From assembly GCA_963795055.1 (NCBI GenBank), contig CAWCGJ010000015.1, positions 62,001-126,000 of the forward strand: a stretch of DNA of 64,000 bases, given 5' to 3'. How positions within the stretch are numbered: position 1 is the stretch's first letter; each line of letters opens with the position of its first letter. Both the position numbers and the translations under genes were made by a program. The stretch comes from JASHPR01 sp963795055 (lineage in GTDB: Bacteria > Actinomycetota > Actinomycetes > Streptosporangiales > Streptosporangiaceae). Positions 16,336 to 24,359 of the stretch are shown one piece after another. The notes under the pieces are model-generated. The model worked only from the letters and a program-made list of their open reading frames with translations. It had not been told where the DNA came from and searched no databases.

Positions 16336-17532
16336 ATGACCGAGGTACGTGAAGATGCCGCCCGGATCTCCGATGACCTGACCGAGCTGCGCCGCGCCAT
16401 CCACGCCGACCCGGAGATCGGGCGCATGCTGCCCCGTACCCAGGAAAAGGTGCTGGCCGCCCTGGACGGGCTGCCGCTGGAGATCAGCCGGGGGCGGTCG
16501 CTGTCCTCGGTGACCGCGGTGCTGCGCGGGGGGCGGCCGGGCCGGACCGTGCTGCTGCGCGGCGACATGGACGCGCTGCCGGTGGCCGAGCGCACCGGCC
16601 TGCCGTACGCGTCGAGAGTCGACGGGGCCATGCACGCGTGCGGCCACGACCTGCACACCGCGATGCTCGCCGGGGCGGCGCAGCTGCTGTCCGCGCGGCG
16701 GGCGGGGCTCGCCGGGAACGTGATCTTCATGTTCCAGCCCGCCGAGGAGGTCGCGGGCGGGGCCGAGCTGATGATCTCCGAGGGCGTGCTGGACGCGGCC
16801 GGGGACCGGCCCGTGGCCGCGTTCGCGCTGCACGTCACCTCGGCCATGCTGCCCCTCGGGATTCTCGCCAGCCGCGACGGCACCGTGATGGCGGCGGCCG
16901 ACACGCTGGAGGTGGTGGTGCACGGCCGCGGCGGGCACGGGTCGCGACCGCACATGGCGGCCGACCCCGTGCCGGCCGCGTGCGAGATCGTGACCGCGCT
17001 GCAGACGCTGGTCACCCGGCAGTTCGACGTGTTCGACCCGGTCGTGATCACGGTGGGCAGCTTCCACGCGGGCACCGCGAGCAACGTGATCCCCCACGAG
17101 GCGCGGCTGGCCGCGTCGATCCGGTCGTTCTCCCCCGAGGCGCGGGCCAGGATCCTGGACGCCGCGCCCCGCCTGGTGCGGGACGTCGCGTCGGCGCACG
17201 GGCTGTCGGCCACGGCCGAGTTCGTAGACGGCTACCCGGTGACGGTGAACGACGCCGCCGAGGTGGCGTTCGCCGAGGGGGTCGTGGCCGATGTGCTCGG
17301 CGGCGGGCGCTACGTGCGGATGCCGGACCCGGTCACCGGGTCGGAGGATTTCTCGTTCGTGCTCGATCAGGTGCCGGGCGCGTTCCTGATGCTCGGCGCG
17401 TGCCCGCCCGGCGCCGACCCGGCCACGGCCCCGTTCAACCACTCCCCCGAGGCGGTCTTCGACGACGCAGTGCTGGCCGACGGCACGGCGCTGCTGGCCG
17501 AGCTCGCCCTCCGCAGGCTGGGTGACGGCTAG
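16336..17532 (+). CDS. M20-family amidohydrolase
   Basis: Zinc-type amidohydrolase of the IAA-amino-acid hydrolase/N-acyl-amino-acid amidohydrolase group, 398 aa. The metal-site motifs are HACGHDLHTAML (Cys and His ligands), PAEEVAGGAE (catalytic Glu pair) and the C-terminal TGSEDFSFV; the dimerisation-domain signature GRGGHGSRPH lies between them. The ATG at 16336 has GGAGGGG 6 nt upstream. A TAGGAT at 16299-16304 may be the -10 box. The gene diverges from the transporter at 14932, and its stop overlaps the convergent mdh by 4 bp. The substrate is not determined. Confidence 0.9.
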   Translation: MTEVREDAARISDDLTELRRAIHADPEIGRMLPRTQEKVLAALDGLPLEISRGRSLSSVTAVLRGGRPGRTVLLRGDMDALPVAERTGLPYASRVDGAMHACGHDLHTAMLAGAAQLLSARRAGLAGNVIFMFQPAEEVAGGAELMISEGVLDAAGDRPVAAFALHVTSAMLPLGILASRDGTVMAAADTLEVVVHGRGGHGSRPHMAADPVPAACEIVTALQTLVTRQFDVFDPVVITVGSFHAGTASNVIPHEARLAASIRSFSPEARARILDAAPRLVRDVASAHGLSATAEFVDGYPVTVNDAAEVAFAEGVVADVLGGGRYVRMPDPVTGSEDFSFVLDQVPGAFLMLGACPPGADPATAPFNHSPEAVFDDAVLADGTALLAELALRRLGDG

Positions 17533-18485
17533 AGGGTCGCGACGTCCGCCTGCTTGGCCCGGACCGCCTCGGCCGCCTGGCGCAGGGCGGCCAGCTCGGT
17601 CTCGGTCAGGTTCCGCTCCACCACCAGGCGCACCCCGGTCCGGCCGATCTCGGCCTCGACGCCCAGGTAAACGCCGGAGATGCCGTACTCGCCATCCACC
17701 CAGGCGCAGACCGGCAGCACCTCACCGGAATCGGTGGCCACCGCCCGCGCCATCCGGGCCGCGGCAGCCGACGGCGCGTAGTAGGCCGAGCCGGTCTTCA
17801 GCAGGCCGACGATCTCGGCGCCGCCGTCCCGGGTGCGCTGCACCAGCGCCTCGATGTCGGCGGCGGGCATCAGCTCGGCCAGCGGCTTGCCGTTGACGAA
17901 GCAGGCGGAAGGGACCGGCACCATCGTGTCCCCGTGCGAGCCGAGGGTGAGCGTGCGCACCGATCCGACCGGCACGCCGAGGCGCTCGGCCACGAAGTAG
18001 CTGAACCGCGCGGTGTCCAGCATGCCGGCCTGGCCCATCACCCGGTGGTGGGGGAACCCGGAAACCTTGGCGGCCAGCGCGGTCATCTCGTCCAGCGGGT
18101 TCGAGACCACGATCAGCACGGCCTCGGGGGCGTGCTTGACCACCTGCTCGGTTACGCTGCGCACGATCTTCGCGTTGACCCCGATCAGGTCCATCCGGCT
18201 CATGCCCGGCTTGCGCGGCAGGCCGGCGGTGACGATCACGATGCCTGACCCGGCGATCGCCTCGTAGCCCTCGCCGGCCGGGCTGGTGGTCTGCCCGGTG
18301 ACCTTTGTCTCGAAGCCCTCGACCGGCGCCGACTGGTTCATGTCGAGCGCCAGGCCTTCGGGCCTGCCCTCGATGATGTCGGTCAGCACGACCTCGTCGA
18401 AGATGTCGTACTCGGCCAGCCGCTGCGCGGTGGTCGAGCCGTAGAACCCGGCCCCGACGACCGTCACCTTGCCTGTGCGGGTCAT
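17529..18485 (-). CDS. mdh: Malate dehydrogenase, lactate-dehydrogenase-like type
   Basis: NAD-dependent oxidation of malate to oxaloacetate in the TCA cycle; 318 aa. The Rossmann motif GAGFYGSTTAQ is at the N-terminus. The substrate loop includes GLPRKPGMSRMDL with its Arg residues, and the segment ending VSNPLDEMT is also present. The catalytic His lies in LGSHGDTMVP. These match the tetrameric LDH-like MDH found in several actinobacterial lineages rather than the E. coli type. AAAGAGGAG precedes the ATG at 18485. icd lies 18 bp upstream on the same strand, so the two TCA enzymes are probably cotranscribed. Confidence 0.93.
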   Translation of the reverse strand: MTRTGKVTVVGAGFYGSTTAQRLAEYDIFDEVVLTDIIEGRPEGLALDMNQSAPVEGFETKVTGQTTSPAGEGYEAIAGSGIVIVTAGLPRKPGMSRMDLIGVNAKIVRSVTEQVVKHAPEAVLIVVSNPLDEMTALAAKVSGFPHHRVMGQAGMLDTARFSYFVAERLGVPVGSVRTLTLGSHGDTMVPVPSACFVNGKPLAELMPAADIEALVQRTRDGGAEIVGLLKTGSAYYAPSAAAARMARAVATDSGEVLPVCAWVDGEYGISGVYLGVEAEIGRTGVRLVVERNLTETELAALRQAAEAVRAKQADVATL

Positions 18486-18503
18486 GTCTCCTCTTTCGTC
18501 TCT

Positions 18504-19736
18504 CTACCTGGCGGAGGGAGAGGAGGCCATGGCCAAGCGCAGGTTCTCGTTCAGCGCGGCCAGGAACTCCTCGGTGGTCAGGAACGGCGTGCCCGGGCCC
18601 ACGAGCAGCGCGAGGTCCTTGGTCATCTTCCCGCCGACCACCGTGTCGACGCAGACGCGTTCGAGCATTTCCGCGAACCGGGAAACCTCTGGCGTACCGT
18701 CCAGCTGGCCGCGGTGCGCGATGCCCCGGGTCCAGGCGAAGATCGACGCGATCGGGTTCGTCGAGGTGGGCCTGCCCTGCTGGTACTGGCGGTAGTGCCG
18801 GGTCACGGTGCCGTGCGCGGCCTCGGCCTCCACGGTACGGCCGTCCGGCGTCATCAGCACGCTGGTCATCAGGCCGAGCGAGCCGAAGCCCTGGGCCACC
18901 ATGTCGGATTCCACGTCGCCGTCGTAGTTCTTGGTAGCCCAGACGATGCCGCCCTCCCACTTGAGCAGCTGGGCCACGATGTCGTCGATCAGCCGGTGCT
19001 CATAGGTGATCCCGGCCGCCTCGAAATCTCCCTTGAACTCGGACTCGAAGATCTCGGCGAAGATGTCCTTGAACCGCCCGTCGTAGGCCTTCAGGATCGT
19101 GTTCTTGGTGGACAGGTAGAGCGGGAGCTTGCGGTTCAGCGCATAGCGCATCGTGGCCCGGGCGAAATCGCGGATCGAGTCGTCGAAGTTATACATCGCC
19201 ATCGCCACGCCGCCGCCGGTGAACTTCGCGACCTTGAACTCGACGGGCTGGCCTTCGTTTTCCGGCACGTAGGAGATCGTCACCGTGCCCGGGCCGGGCA
19301 CCACGAAGTCGGTGGCCTTGTACTGGTCGCCGTGCGCGTGGCGGCCGATGATGATGGGCTTGGTCCAGCTGGGCACCAGCCGGGGGATGTTGGAGATCAC
19401 GATCGGCTCGCGAAAGATGACGCCGCCCAGGATGTTGCGGATCGTGCCGTTCGGCGAGCGCCACATCTGCTTCAGCCCGAACTCGGCCACGCGCGCCTCG
19501 TCCGGCGTGATCGTGGCGCATTTCACGCCCACCCCGTGCCGCTTGATGGCGTAGGCCGCGTCGATGGTCACCTGGTCGTCGGTCGCGTCCCGGTTCTGGA
19601 TGGACAGGTCGTAGTAATCCAGCTCGATATCCAGGTAGGGCAGGATCAGCTGGTCCTTGATGAAGTGCCAGATGATCCTCGTCATCTCGTCGCCGTCGAT
19701 CTCGACAACGGGGTTCTCTACCTTGATCTTGGACAT
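18504..19736 (-). CDS. icd: NADP-dependent isocitrate dehydrogenase, dimeric eukaryote-like type
   Basis: Converts isocitrate to 2-oxoglutarate, making NADPH; 410 aa. The N-terminus IKVENPVVEIDGDEMTRIIW and the segments SPNGTIRNILGG and EAAHGTVTRHY identify the homodimeric type II enzyme rather than the monomeric form or the E. coli Icd. Metal-binding Asp residues lie around YDGDVESDMVAQGFGSLG. The ATG is preceded by GAAGGGAAAG. It is located between DUF3017 (57 bp upstream) and mdh (18 bp downstream), consistent with a TCA-cycle operon. Confidence 0.95.
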   Translation of the reverse strand: MSKIKVENPVVEIDGDEMTRIIWHFIKDQLILPYLDIELDYYDLSIQNRDATDDQVTIDAAYAIKRHGVGVKCATITPDEARVAEFGLKQMWRSPNGTIRNILGGVIFREPIVISNIPRLVPSWTKPIIIGRHAHGDQYKATDFVVPGPGTVTISYVPENEGQPVEFKVAKFTGGGVAMAMYNFDDSIRDFARATMRYALNRKLPLYLSTKNTILKAYDGRFKDIFAEIFESEFKGDFEAAGITYEHRLIDDIVAQLLKWEGGIVWATKNYDGDVESDMVAQGFGSLGLMTSVLMTPDGRTVEAEAAHGTVTRHYRQYQQGRPTSTNPIASIFAWTRGIAHRGQLDGTPEVSRFAEMLERVCVDTVVGGKMTKDLALLVGPGTPFLTTEEFLAALNENLRLAMASSPSAR

Positions 19737-19793
19737 GCCGCTACTTTCCCTTCATCGCTGCGGGCCCGGCGAGGGCCGGGGGTTCGGGCCGGC

Positions 19794-20180
19794 TCAGTGC
19801 TGCGCGGGCAGCATCAGTCCCGCGACGAGCAAGCCGGTACCGAGGGTTGTCAGGACCGCCACGTCAGCCAGTCGGCGCCTCGATGCGAGCATGCCCGCCC
19901 GCCGCTCCGGCAGTGCCAGCCTGGCCAGGGCGGCTGCGAACAAGATGCCAGCCACCGCCAACGTACCTCCCCTGACGTCCTGTCCGCTCTGCCGCATCCA
20001 CACCAGCGCCAGGGCCAGGCCGCAGAGCACGATCGCGTAGGGGAGCTGCCGCCACCGCAGGCGCCCGCCCGCGCGGCGCGGTTCGTCGACTGAGTCATCG
20101 GAGGCAGCGTCCGGCGGGCGCGGCGCCGGGGCGCGACGCCGCCGGCGCGACCGGGACGCCGACGGCGCGGAGTGCCTCAT
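19794..20180 (-). CDS. DUF3017 small membrane protein
   Basis: 128-aa actinobacterial protein of unknown function. A basic, low-complexity N-terminus (about 45 residues rich in Arg, Ala and Pro) is followed by three hydrophobic segments (LPYAIVLCGLALALVWM, GTLAVAGILFAAALARLAL, VAVLTTLGTGLLVAGLML), so it is a small integral membrane protein. Relatives usually sit next to mdh or folD, which matches the position here just upstream of icd and mdh. Start and function are uncertain; the ATG at 20180 is the only good candidate that includes all helices. Confidence 0.75.
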   Translation of the reverse strand: MRHSAPSASRSRRRRRAPAPRPPDAASDDSVDEPRRAGGRLRWRQLPYAIVLCGLALALVWMRQSGQDVRGGTLAVAGILFAAALARLALPERRAGMLASRRRLADVAVLTTLGTGLLVAGLMLPAQH

Positions 20181-20557
20181 GCGCTTTCTTCCGCTCGCCT
20201 CCGGGGCGCTTTAACCCGCCGTCTTCCCTCCTCGCTCGGACGCTCGTTCCTCACGCCCTCGCTCGTCAGTCCAGACGGCGGCGCGCCCCTTCGGCTCGGA
20301 CAAGCCTCGTCGCTCGGTCGCAAGCTCCCTCGCTCCTCAGTTCAGTCCAGGCGGCACGCGCCCTTTGGCTCGCTCGGCAGTTTACTGGCGCACGCCCGGC
20401 CCGCCCGGTACTTGCGCGTCCCGGCCCGCCCCGCCGTGCCCGCGCTCGCGTCCCGGCCGATCAATCCGTGGCGCCTGACGAGGTACAAGAACCGCCGAGA
20501 AGGGTAGCTGAACAGTGAGATATCAGTGGCTGCCCCGACAGGGAGGAGGAACGGTTC
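20181..20557. other. Intergenic region with degenerate repeats
   Basis: A 377-bp gap between DUF3017 and the FHA gene with no convincing gene. It holds two degenerate direct copies of about 45 bp (20256-20300 and 20327-20376) sharing the order CCCTCGCTC, CAGTCCAG, GCGGC, CGCGCCC and GGCTCG. Several further CTCGCTCG runs lie around them. This resembles decayed intergenic repeat sequence. The 3' end carries the FHA ribosome site GGGAGGAGG. Confidence 0.5.
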
Positions 20558-21289
20558 ATGGATGGCCCCTACATCCGGGTCGAGGACAGCGGGCTCATGA
20601 TGCCGCTGCGGGAGGATGTGACCACGATCGGGCGGGGGAGGTCGGTGGATGTCCACCTGGCCGATCCGAGCGTCTCCCGGCTGCACGCCGAGATCGTCCG
20701 CCGCGGGCCCTACGCCTACGTGACCGACCTCGGGTTATCACGCAACGGCACGCGGGTTAACGGCCGCCTGGTGGCGCGGCGGGTTCTCGAGGACGGGGAC
20801 GTGCTGAGCTTCGGGTCCGCCCGCTGCCGGGTGTTCGGCATCGTGGCCGAGGAGCTCGCCGCCGACGTGGAGCTGCGGCGGCCCGCGGCACCGGAGCTGA
20901 CCCGCCGGGAGCTGGACGTGGTCACCTCGCTGTGTCGCCCGGCCCTGTCCGACGAGGCGTTCGTCGCGCCCGCGACGGCGCGCGAGATCGCCGCCGATCT
21001 GGTGGTGACCGAGGCCGCGGTCAAGCAGCACCTGCTCCGCCTGTACCAGAAGTTCCGGATTCCCGAGGGAGCGAACCGCCGGGTCCGGCTGGCCAACGAG
21101 GTCGTGGCGCTCGGGCTGGTGCGACCGCTGCCGCCGAGCGATAAGGCCGGCCTGGACGGCCGGGGCGCGCGGGCGGCGTTGGGCGCCGCACCGTCGGCCG
21201 CACCGCCGGTCCCGCCATCGGTCCCCGCGCCGGCGCCTCCGGCGCCGTCGGAGGTCGGCGTCAGCCGGCCGGCCGGCCGAACAGCCTGA
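20558..21289 (+). CDS. FHA-domain protein with C-terminal winged-helix-like segment
   Basis: 243-aa cytosolic protein. Residues 1-105 are a forkhead-associated phosphothreonine-binding domain (IGRGRSVDVHLADPSVSRLHAE with the GR, SRxH and following Asn-Gly-Thr motif in NGTRVNGR). Residues about 112-190 look like a helix-turn-helix module (LTRRELDVV, then AREIAADLVVTEAAVKQHL, then VRLANEVVALGLV). A Pro/Ala-rich tail follows. GGGAGGAGG lies 8 nt before the ATG. It converges on, and overlaps by 29 bp, the membrane gene coupled to a Ser/Thr kinase, so the kinase is a plausible partner. FHA-HTH proteins of this type are common in actinobacteria; the target is unknown. Confidence 0.85.
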   Translation: MDGPYIRVEDSGLMMPLREDVTTIGRGRSVDVHLADPSVSRLHAEIVRRGPYAYVTDLGLSRNGTRVNGRLVARRVLEDGDVLSFGSARCRVFGIVAEELAADVELRRPAAPELTRRELDVVTSLCRPALSDEAFVAPATAREIAADLVVTEAAVKQHLLRLYQKFRIPEGANRRVRLANEVVALGLVRPLPPSDKAGLDGRGARAALGAAPSAAPPVPPSVPAPAPPAPSEVGVSRPAGRTA

Positions 21290-21701
21290 GCGCCTGTCTC
21301 CTGGCGTCGTGCTCCAGCGTCCGCACGGCGCTGAAATGCTGCAGCCAGGTGTCCAGGTGGCTGAACGGCCAGAAGAACGGCGGATGGGAGGCCGCCACCA
21401 CGACCGCCGCGACGATCACCGCGGCGATCGCGATGAGCGCGGTCCCCGCCCGGACCGGGGTATCCGCGATGGCGTCGAAAAAGCTCCTGATCGGCTTGCG
21501 CGAGCCGGCGGAACCCGGGCCCAGGCCGTAGAACAGCACCAGCACGCCGGCCCCGTAGGCCAGGGCCGCCGCATAGCGGTGTGGCCCGGCGACGATCGTG
21601 ATGATCGCCGCCACCGCGGCCGTGGCCAGTGCCAGCGGCGCGAATAGTACGGTCCGGACCGCCGACCAGGCCAGGGCGGGCGGGAAGGTCATCGCGGCCA
21701 T
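21261..21701 (-). CDS. Membrane protein, probably the out-of-frame C-terminal part of the adjacent Ser/Thr kinase
   Basis: 146 aa with about three hydrophobic segments (LFAPLALATAAVAAIITIV, AALAYGAGVLVLFYGLG, TALIAIAAVIVAAVVVAA) and an Arg-rich end. Its ATG at 21701 overlaps the kinase stop as TGATG, which could couple translation. However, the same frame reads protein-like sequence upstream of that ATG (RRRSRRGAKASDPL), which in my recollection of related actinobacterial kinases is continuous with the kinase. I therefore think it is the kinase's C-terminal membrane domain, separated by a 1-base change or sequencing error. Confidence 0.6.
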   Translation of the reverse strand: MAAMTFPPALAWSAVRTVLFAPLALATAAVAAIITIVAGPHRYAAALAYGAGVLVLFYGLGPGSAGSRKPIRSFFDAIADTPVRAGTALIAIAAVIVAAVVVAASHPPFFWPFSHLDTWLQHFSAVRTLEHDARRQALRLFGRPAG

Positions 21702-23083
21702 CAGCGGGTCACTGGCCTTCGCGCCCCGGCGTGACCGCCGGCGGACAGCCGGCCCGCGGTCTGGTTCCCGGCCCGCAGCCCTATCAGCACCGCGAGCGCG
21801 GCCAGCGTCCCCGCCACCGGGAGGACCATGGCGATGGCGGCCGCGGCGGCGACCGAGGCCACCACCAGCAGCGGGCCGGCCGGGGACCGGGCCGCGCCGG
21901 CGCCCGCGGGCGCGCCCGGGGCCCAGGCGGACGGCGGTGGCCCGGCTGCGGCGGGCGGTCCCGTCCCGGGCGGTCCCGCCCGGGACGGGGTGTACCGCAC
22001 CGGGGGCAGCACGTCGGCGAAGTTGTCCGGCGGGCGCCCGGCGGAACCGTTGCCCGACGCGCGCACGCCGGCCCTTCCGGCCTGGTTGCCGGGCGAGTTT
22101 CCGGCGCCCACCGGCCATGGCCGGGTGGACGGCGGCTGGGCCGCCGGGGCCGGGGGGGCGGCGCGCAGCGCGGGATCGGCCAGCGCGGCCGGCGCCGACC
22201 GGTCCGCCACGGTTCCCGGCGCGAAGGGCGCGGGGCCCGCGGCCGCCGCGGCCGTGGCGGCCGCCCTGGCGGGAGCCAGGGAGGACGGGTCGAGCGCGGA
22301 GGTGCACCGGCACAACTCGGCCGTGTCGGGCCGGCGGGCCGGGTCACGGGACAGCGCCTGTCCCACGATCGACTGCAGCGGGGCCGGGAAGCCGTCGAGG
22401 TCGGGCTGCCCGTTAATGATCCGGTAGAAGATCGTCTCGAAGGCGCCCGTGCCGAACGGGGGGCGGCCGGTGGCCGCGAACGCCACCGTGGCGCCCCAGG
22501 AGTGGACGTCGGACGCCGGGCCGCTCGGCTTTCCCTCGATCACCTCCGGAGCGAGGTACCCGGGCGTGCCCATGAACATCCCGGTCTGCGTGAGCCTGGT
22601 CGAGTCGGGCACCTGCGCGATCCCGAAGTCGATCACGACCGGCTCGCCGTTGGCGATCATGACATTGCCCGGCTTGAGATCGCGGTGCACGACGCCCGCC
22701 GCGTGCACGGCGGCGAGCGCCAGGGCCAGCCCGGAAGCCAGCCGGGCCAGCTGCGGCCCGGTCAGCGGGCCGCCCTGGCTTACGATCTCCTCCAGGGTCC
22801 GGCCGCTGACGTACCTGGTCACGATGTACGGCGGGTCGCTGGTCACGTCCGCGTCGAGAACCTCGGCCACGAACGGGCTGCGCACCCGGCGCATGGTCTC
22901 GACCTCCCGGGCCAGCCGGCGCCGCGCGTTCGGGTCGGCGGCTATCACGGGCCGCAGCGCCTTGACCGCCACCTTGCGCTGATTCGGATCGGTGGCCAGG
23001 TAGACGACGCCCATGCCGCCCTCGCCGAGCCGCTCCAGCAGCCGGTAGGGCCCGAGCCTGTCTGTATGGTCCTGAGCTGTCAT
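21701..23083 (-). CDS. Ser/Thr protein kinase (Hanks type)
   Basis: 460-aa PknB-like kinase. Kinase domain residues 13-270: Gly loop GEGGMG (20-25), catalytic K41 in VAVKALR, catalytic loop HRDLKPGN (133-140), DFG at 152-154 and APE at 178-180. A Pro/Ala-rich linker of about 120 residues leads to one hydrophobic segment (about 402-433). The reading frame then ends in GGHAGARRPVTR, which looks like an off-frame tail; the expected continuation is in the adjacent frame (see 21261-21701). SDR lies 7 bp upstream on the same strand. The FHA protein opposite is a likely substrate or reader, by analogy with actinobacterial STPK/FHA pairs. Confidence 0.88.
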   Translation of the reverse strand: MTAQDHTDRLGPYRLLERLGEGGMGVVYLATDPNQRKVAVKALRPVIAADPNARRRLAREVETMRRVRSPFVAEVLDADVTSDPPYIVTRYVSGRTLEEIVSQGGPLTGPQLARLASGLALALAAVHAAGVVHRDLKPGNVMIANGEPVVIDFGIAQVPDSTRLTQTGMFMGTPGYLAPEVIEGKPSGPASDVHSWGATVAFAATGRPPFGTGAFETIFYRIINGQPDLDGFPAPLQSIVGQALSRDPARRPDTAELCRCTSALDPSSLAPARAAATAAAAAGPAPFAPGTVADRSAPAALADPALRAAPPAPAAQPPSTRPWPVGAGNSPGNQAGRAGVRASGNGSAGRPPDNFADVLPPVRYTPSRAGPPGTGPPAAAGPPPSAWAPGAPAGAGAARSPAGPLLVVASVAAAAAIAMVLPVAGTLAALAVLIGLRAGNQTAGRLSAGGHAGARRPVTR

Positions 23084-23090
23084 GGCGTCA

Positions 23091-23873
23091 CTAGCCTACG
23101 GAGTTCCTGCGCACTGCCGCGGCCGCCGAGCGCACGACGGCGCGCGGGACGACCCGGGTCAGCGAGACGGCCGACTTGTACTGCGCGCCGGGCACCGCGA
23201 GCACCCGGCCGGCCGCGACCGCGTCCAGCCCGGCCCTGGCCACCTGATCGGCGTCCAGCCAGGCCAGGGCGGCCGGGCCGGACGCGGAGCGGCCGCGCCC
23301 GTCGGTGCGGGTGAACCCGGGGCACAGCGCGGTCACGTGCACGCCGCGGCCCTTCACCTCGGCGGCCAGGCTCTCGCTGAACGAGGTGACGAACGCCTTG
23401 GTGGCCCCGTACGTGGCCGCGCCGGGCGAGGGCACGAACCCGGCGACCGATGACACGTTGAGCACGCCGCCGTGACCCCGGCGCAGCATGCCCGGCAGCG
23501 CCGCGTGCGTCAGCCGGACCACCGCCGTCACGTTGAGCCGGACCTGGTCCTCGGCGGGGCCGACCGGAAGATCCGCGAACAACCCGGACGAGCCGAAGCC
23601 GGCGTTGTTGACCAGCAGCTCGATCGGCCGGCCCGGGTCGGACAGCCGGGCCTGCGCCGCGGCCAGCCCGGCCGGAGAGGTCAGGTCAGCGGTCAGCACC
23701 TCGACGCCAACCCGGTGCGCGCTGCGCAACTCGGCCGCCAGCGCCTCCAGCCGTCCGGTCCGGCGGGCCAGAATGACCAGGTCGCAGCCGTCGGCGGCGA
23801 GCCGCCGGGCCAGGCGCTCGCCGATGCCGCTCGACGCGCCGGTGACGAGCGCAGTCTGGTAGGCGTGATGCAT
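23091..23873 (-). CDS. Short-chain dehydrogenase/reductase
   Basis: 260-aa classical SDR. The cofactor motif TGASSGIG is at residues 11-18, the structural NNAG at about 89-92, and the catalytic Ser-Tyr-Lys is in NVSSVAGF and YGATKAF. The Arg after the first strand (LARRTGRL) suggests NADPH preference. The C-terminal part (VPGAQYKSAVSLTRVVPRAVV) resembles the DltE/YqjQ-like SDRs. GAGGGG precedes the ATG. It lies in a long leftward run with the kinase downstream and the unknown gene upstream. The substrate is unknown. Confidence 0.87.
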   Translation of the reverse strand: MHHAYQTALVTGASSGIGERLARRLAADGCDLVILARRTGRLEALAAELRSAHRVGVEVLTADLTSPAGLAAAQARLSDPGRPIELLVNNAGFGSSGLFADLPVGPAEDQVRLNVTAVVRLTHAALPGMLRRGHGGVLNVSSVAGFVPSPGAATYGATKAFVTSFSESLAAEVKGRGVHVTALCPGFTRTDGRGRSASGPAALAWLDADQVARAGLDAVAAGRVLAVPGAQYKSAVSLTRVVPRAVVRSAAAAVRRNSVG

Positions 23874-23927
23874 GACACCCCTCGTGTTAGCGGCTGCGCG
23901 GTCCGGCCCCCGGCGCGTGCCCCCGTG

Positions 23928-24359
23928 CTAACTTCCCGCGACCAGCCGGCGCAGGGCCGTGGCCGCCTCGGCGTTCTGCTCTGCGTGCGCGACCAGCGCC
24001 TTGGCCAGTTCCTCCGTCCACACGCCCATCGGCACCGGCTGACGTGACAGCACCACTCCGCGCACCTCGCTGCCGATCTCGGCTACCGGTGCCCCGCGCT
24101 GAAGCCCGAGCGTCATCACCCGGTCCCCGAGCCGGACCGTGATCTTGGTTACCTGCCCGGGCCGCCCCCGCATCCGGTCGGACACGCTCCGGTCCCGGTC
24201 CACGGTAACGCAGTCGGGCGGGAGCGCGTCGCCCAGCGACTCGGTGAGCACGCGGGTGTAGACGGCGAGGTCGGCGCTGTCCGCGCGGAGCGCGGCCGCG
24301 ACCATGTCCAGCGACGGGCCGGCCCCTCTATTTCGGACATGAACCTGACCACTCCTCAT
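23928..24359 (-). CDS. Conserved unknown protein coupled to enoyl-CoA hydratase
   Basis: 143-aa soluble protein that I do not recognise. It is helix-rich and acidic/basic mixed, without membrane segments or a signal peptide. A central beta-like part (DCVTVDRDRSVSDRM, KITVRLGDRVMTLGL) is followed by a C-terminal helix (WTEELAKALVAHAEQNAEAA). The ATG at 24359 overlaps the enoyl-CoA hydratase stop (ATGA), so translation is probably coupled and this start is preferred over the internal Met19. I infer a partner role to the upstream enzyme or the downstream SDR, with no direct evidence. Confidence 0.65.
   Translation of the reverse strand: MRSGQVHVRNRGAGPSLDMVAAALRADSADLAVYTRVLTESLGDALPPDCVTVDRDRSVSDRMRGRPGQVTKITVRLGDRVMTLGLQRGAPVAEIGSEVRGVVLSRQPVPMGVWTEELAKALVAHAEQNAEAATALRRLVAGS

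Noticed and set aside
20181..20557. tRNA or riboswitch in the largest repeat-bearing gap
   Set aside because: No T-loop GGTTCGA motif, no acceptor-stem pairing and no conserved riboswitch core could be seen; only degenerate repeats.
21629..23314. Long rightward open frame opposite the kinase
   Set aside because: It is rich in Arg, Gly and Pro and has no family motifs; it is the antisense shadow of a high-GC kinase gene.
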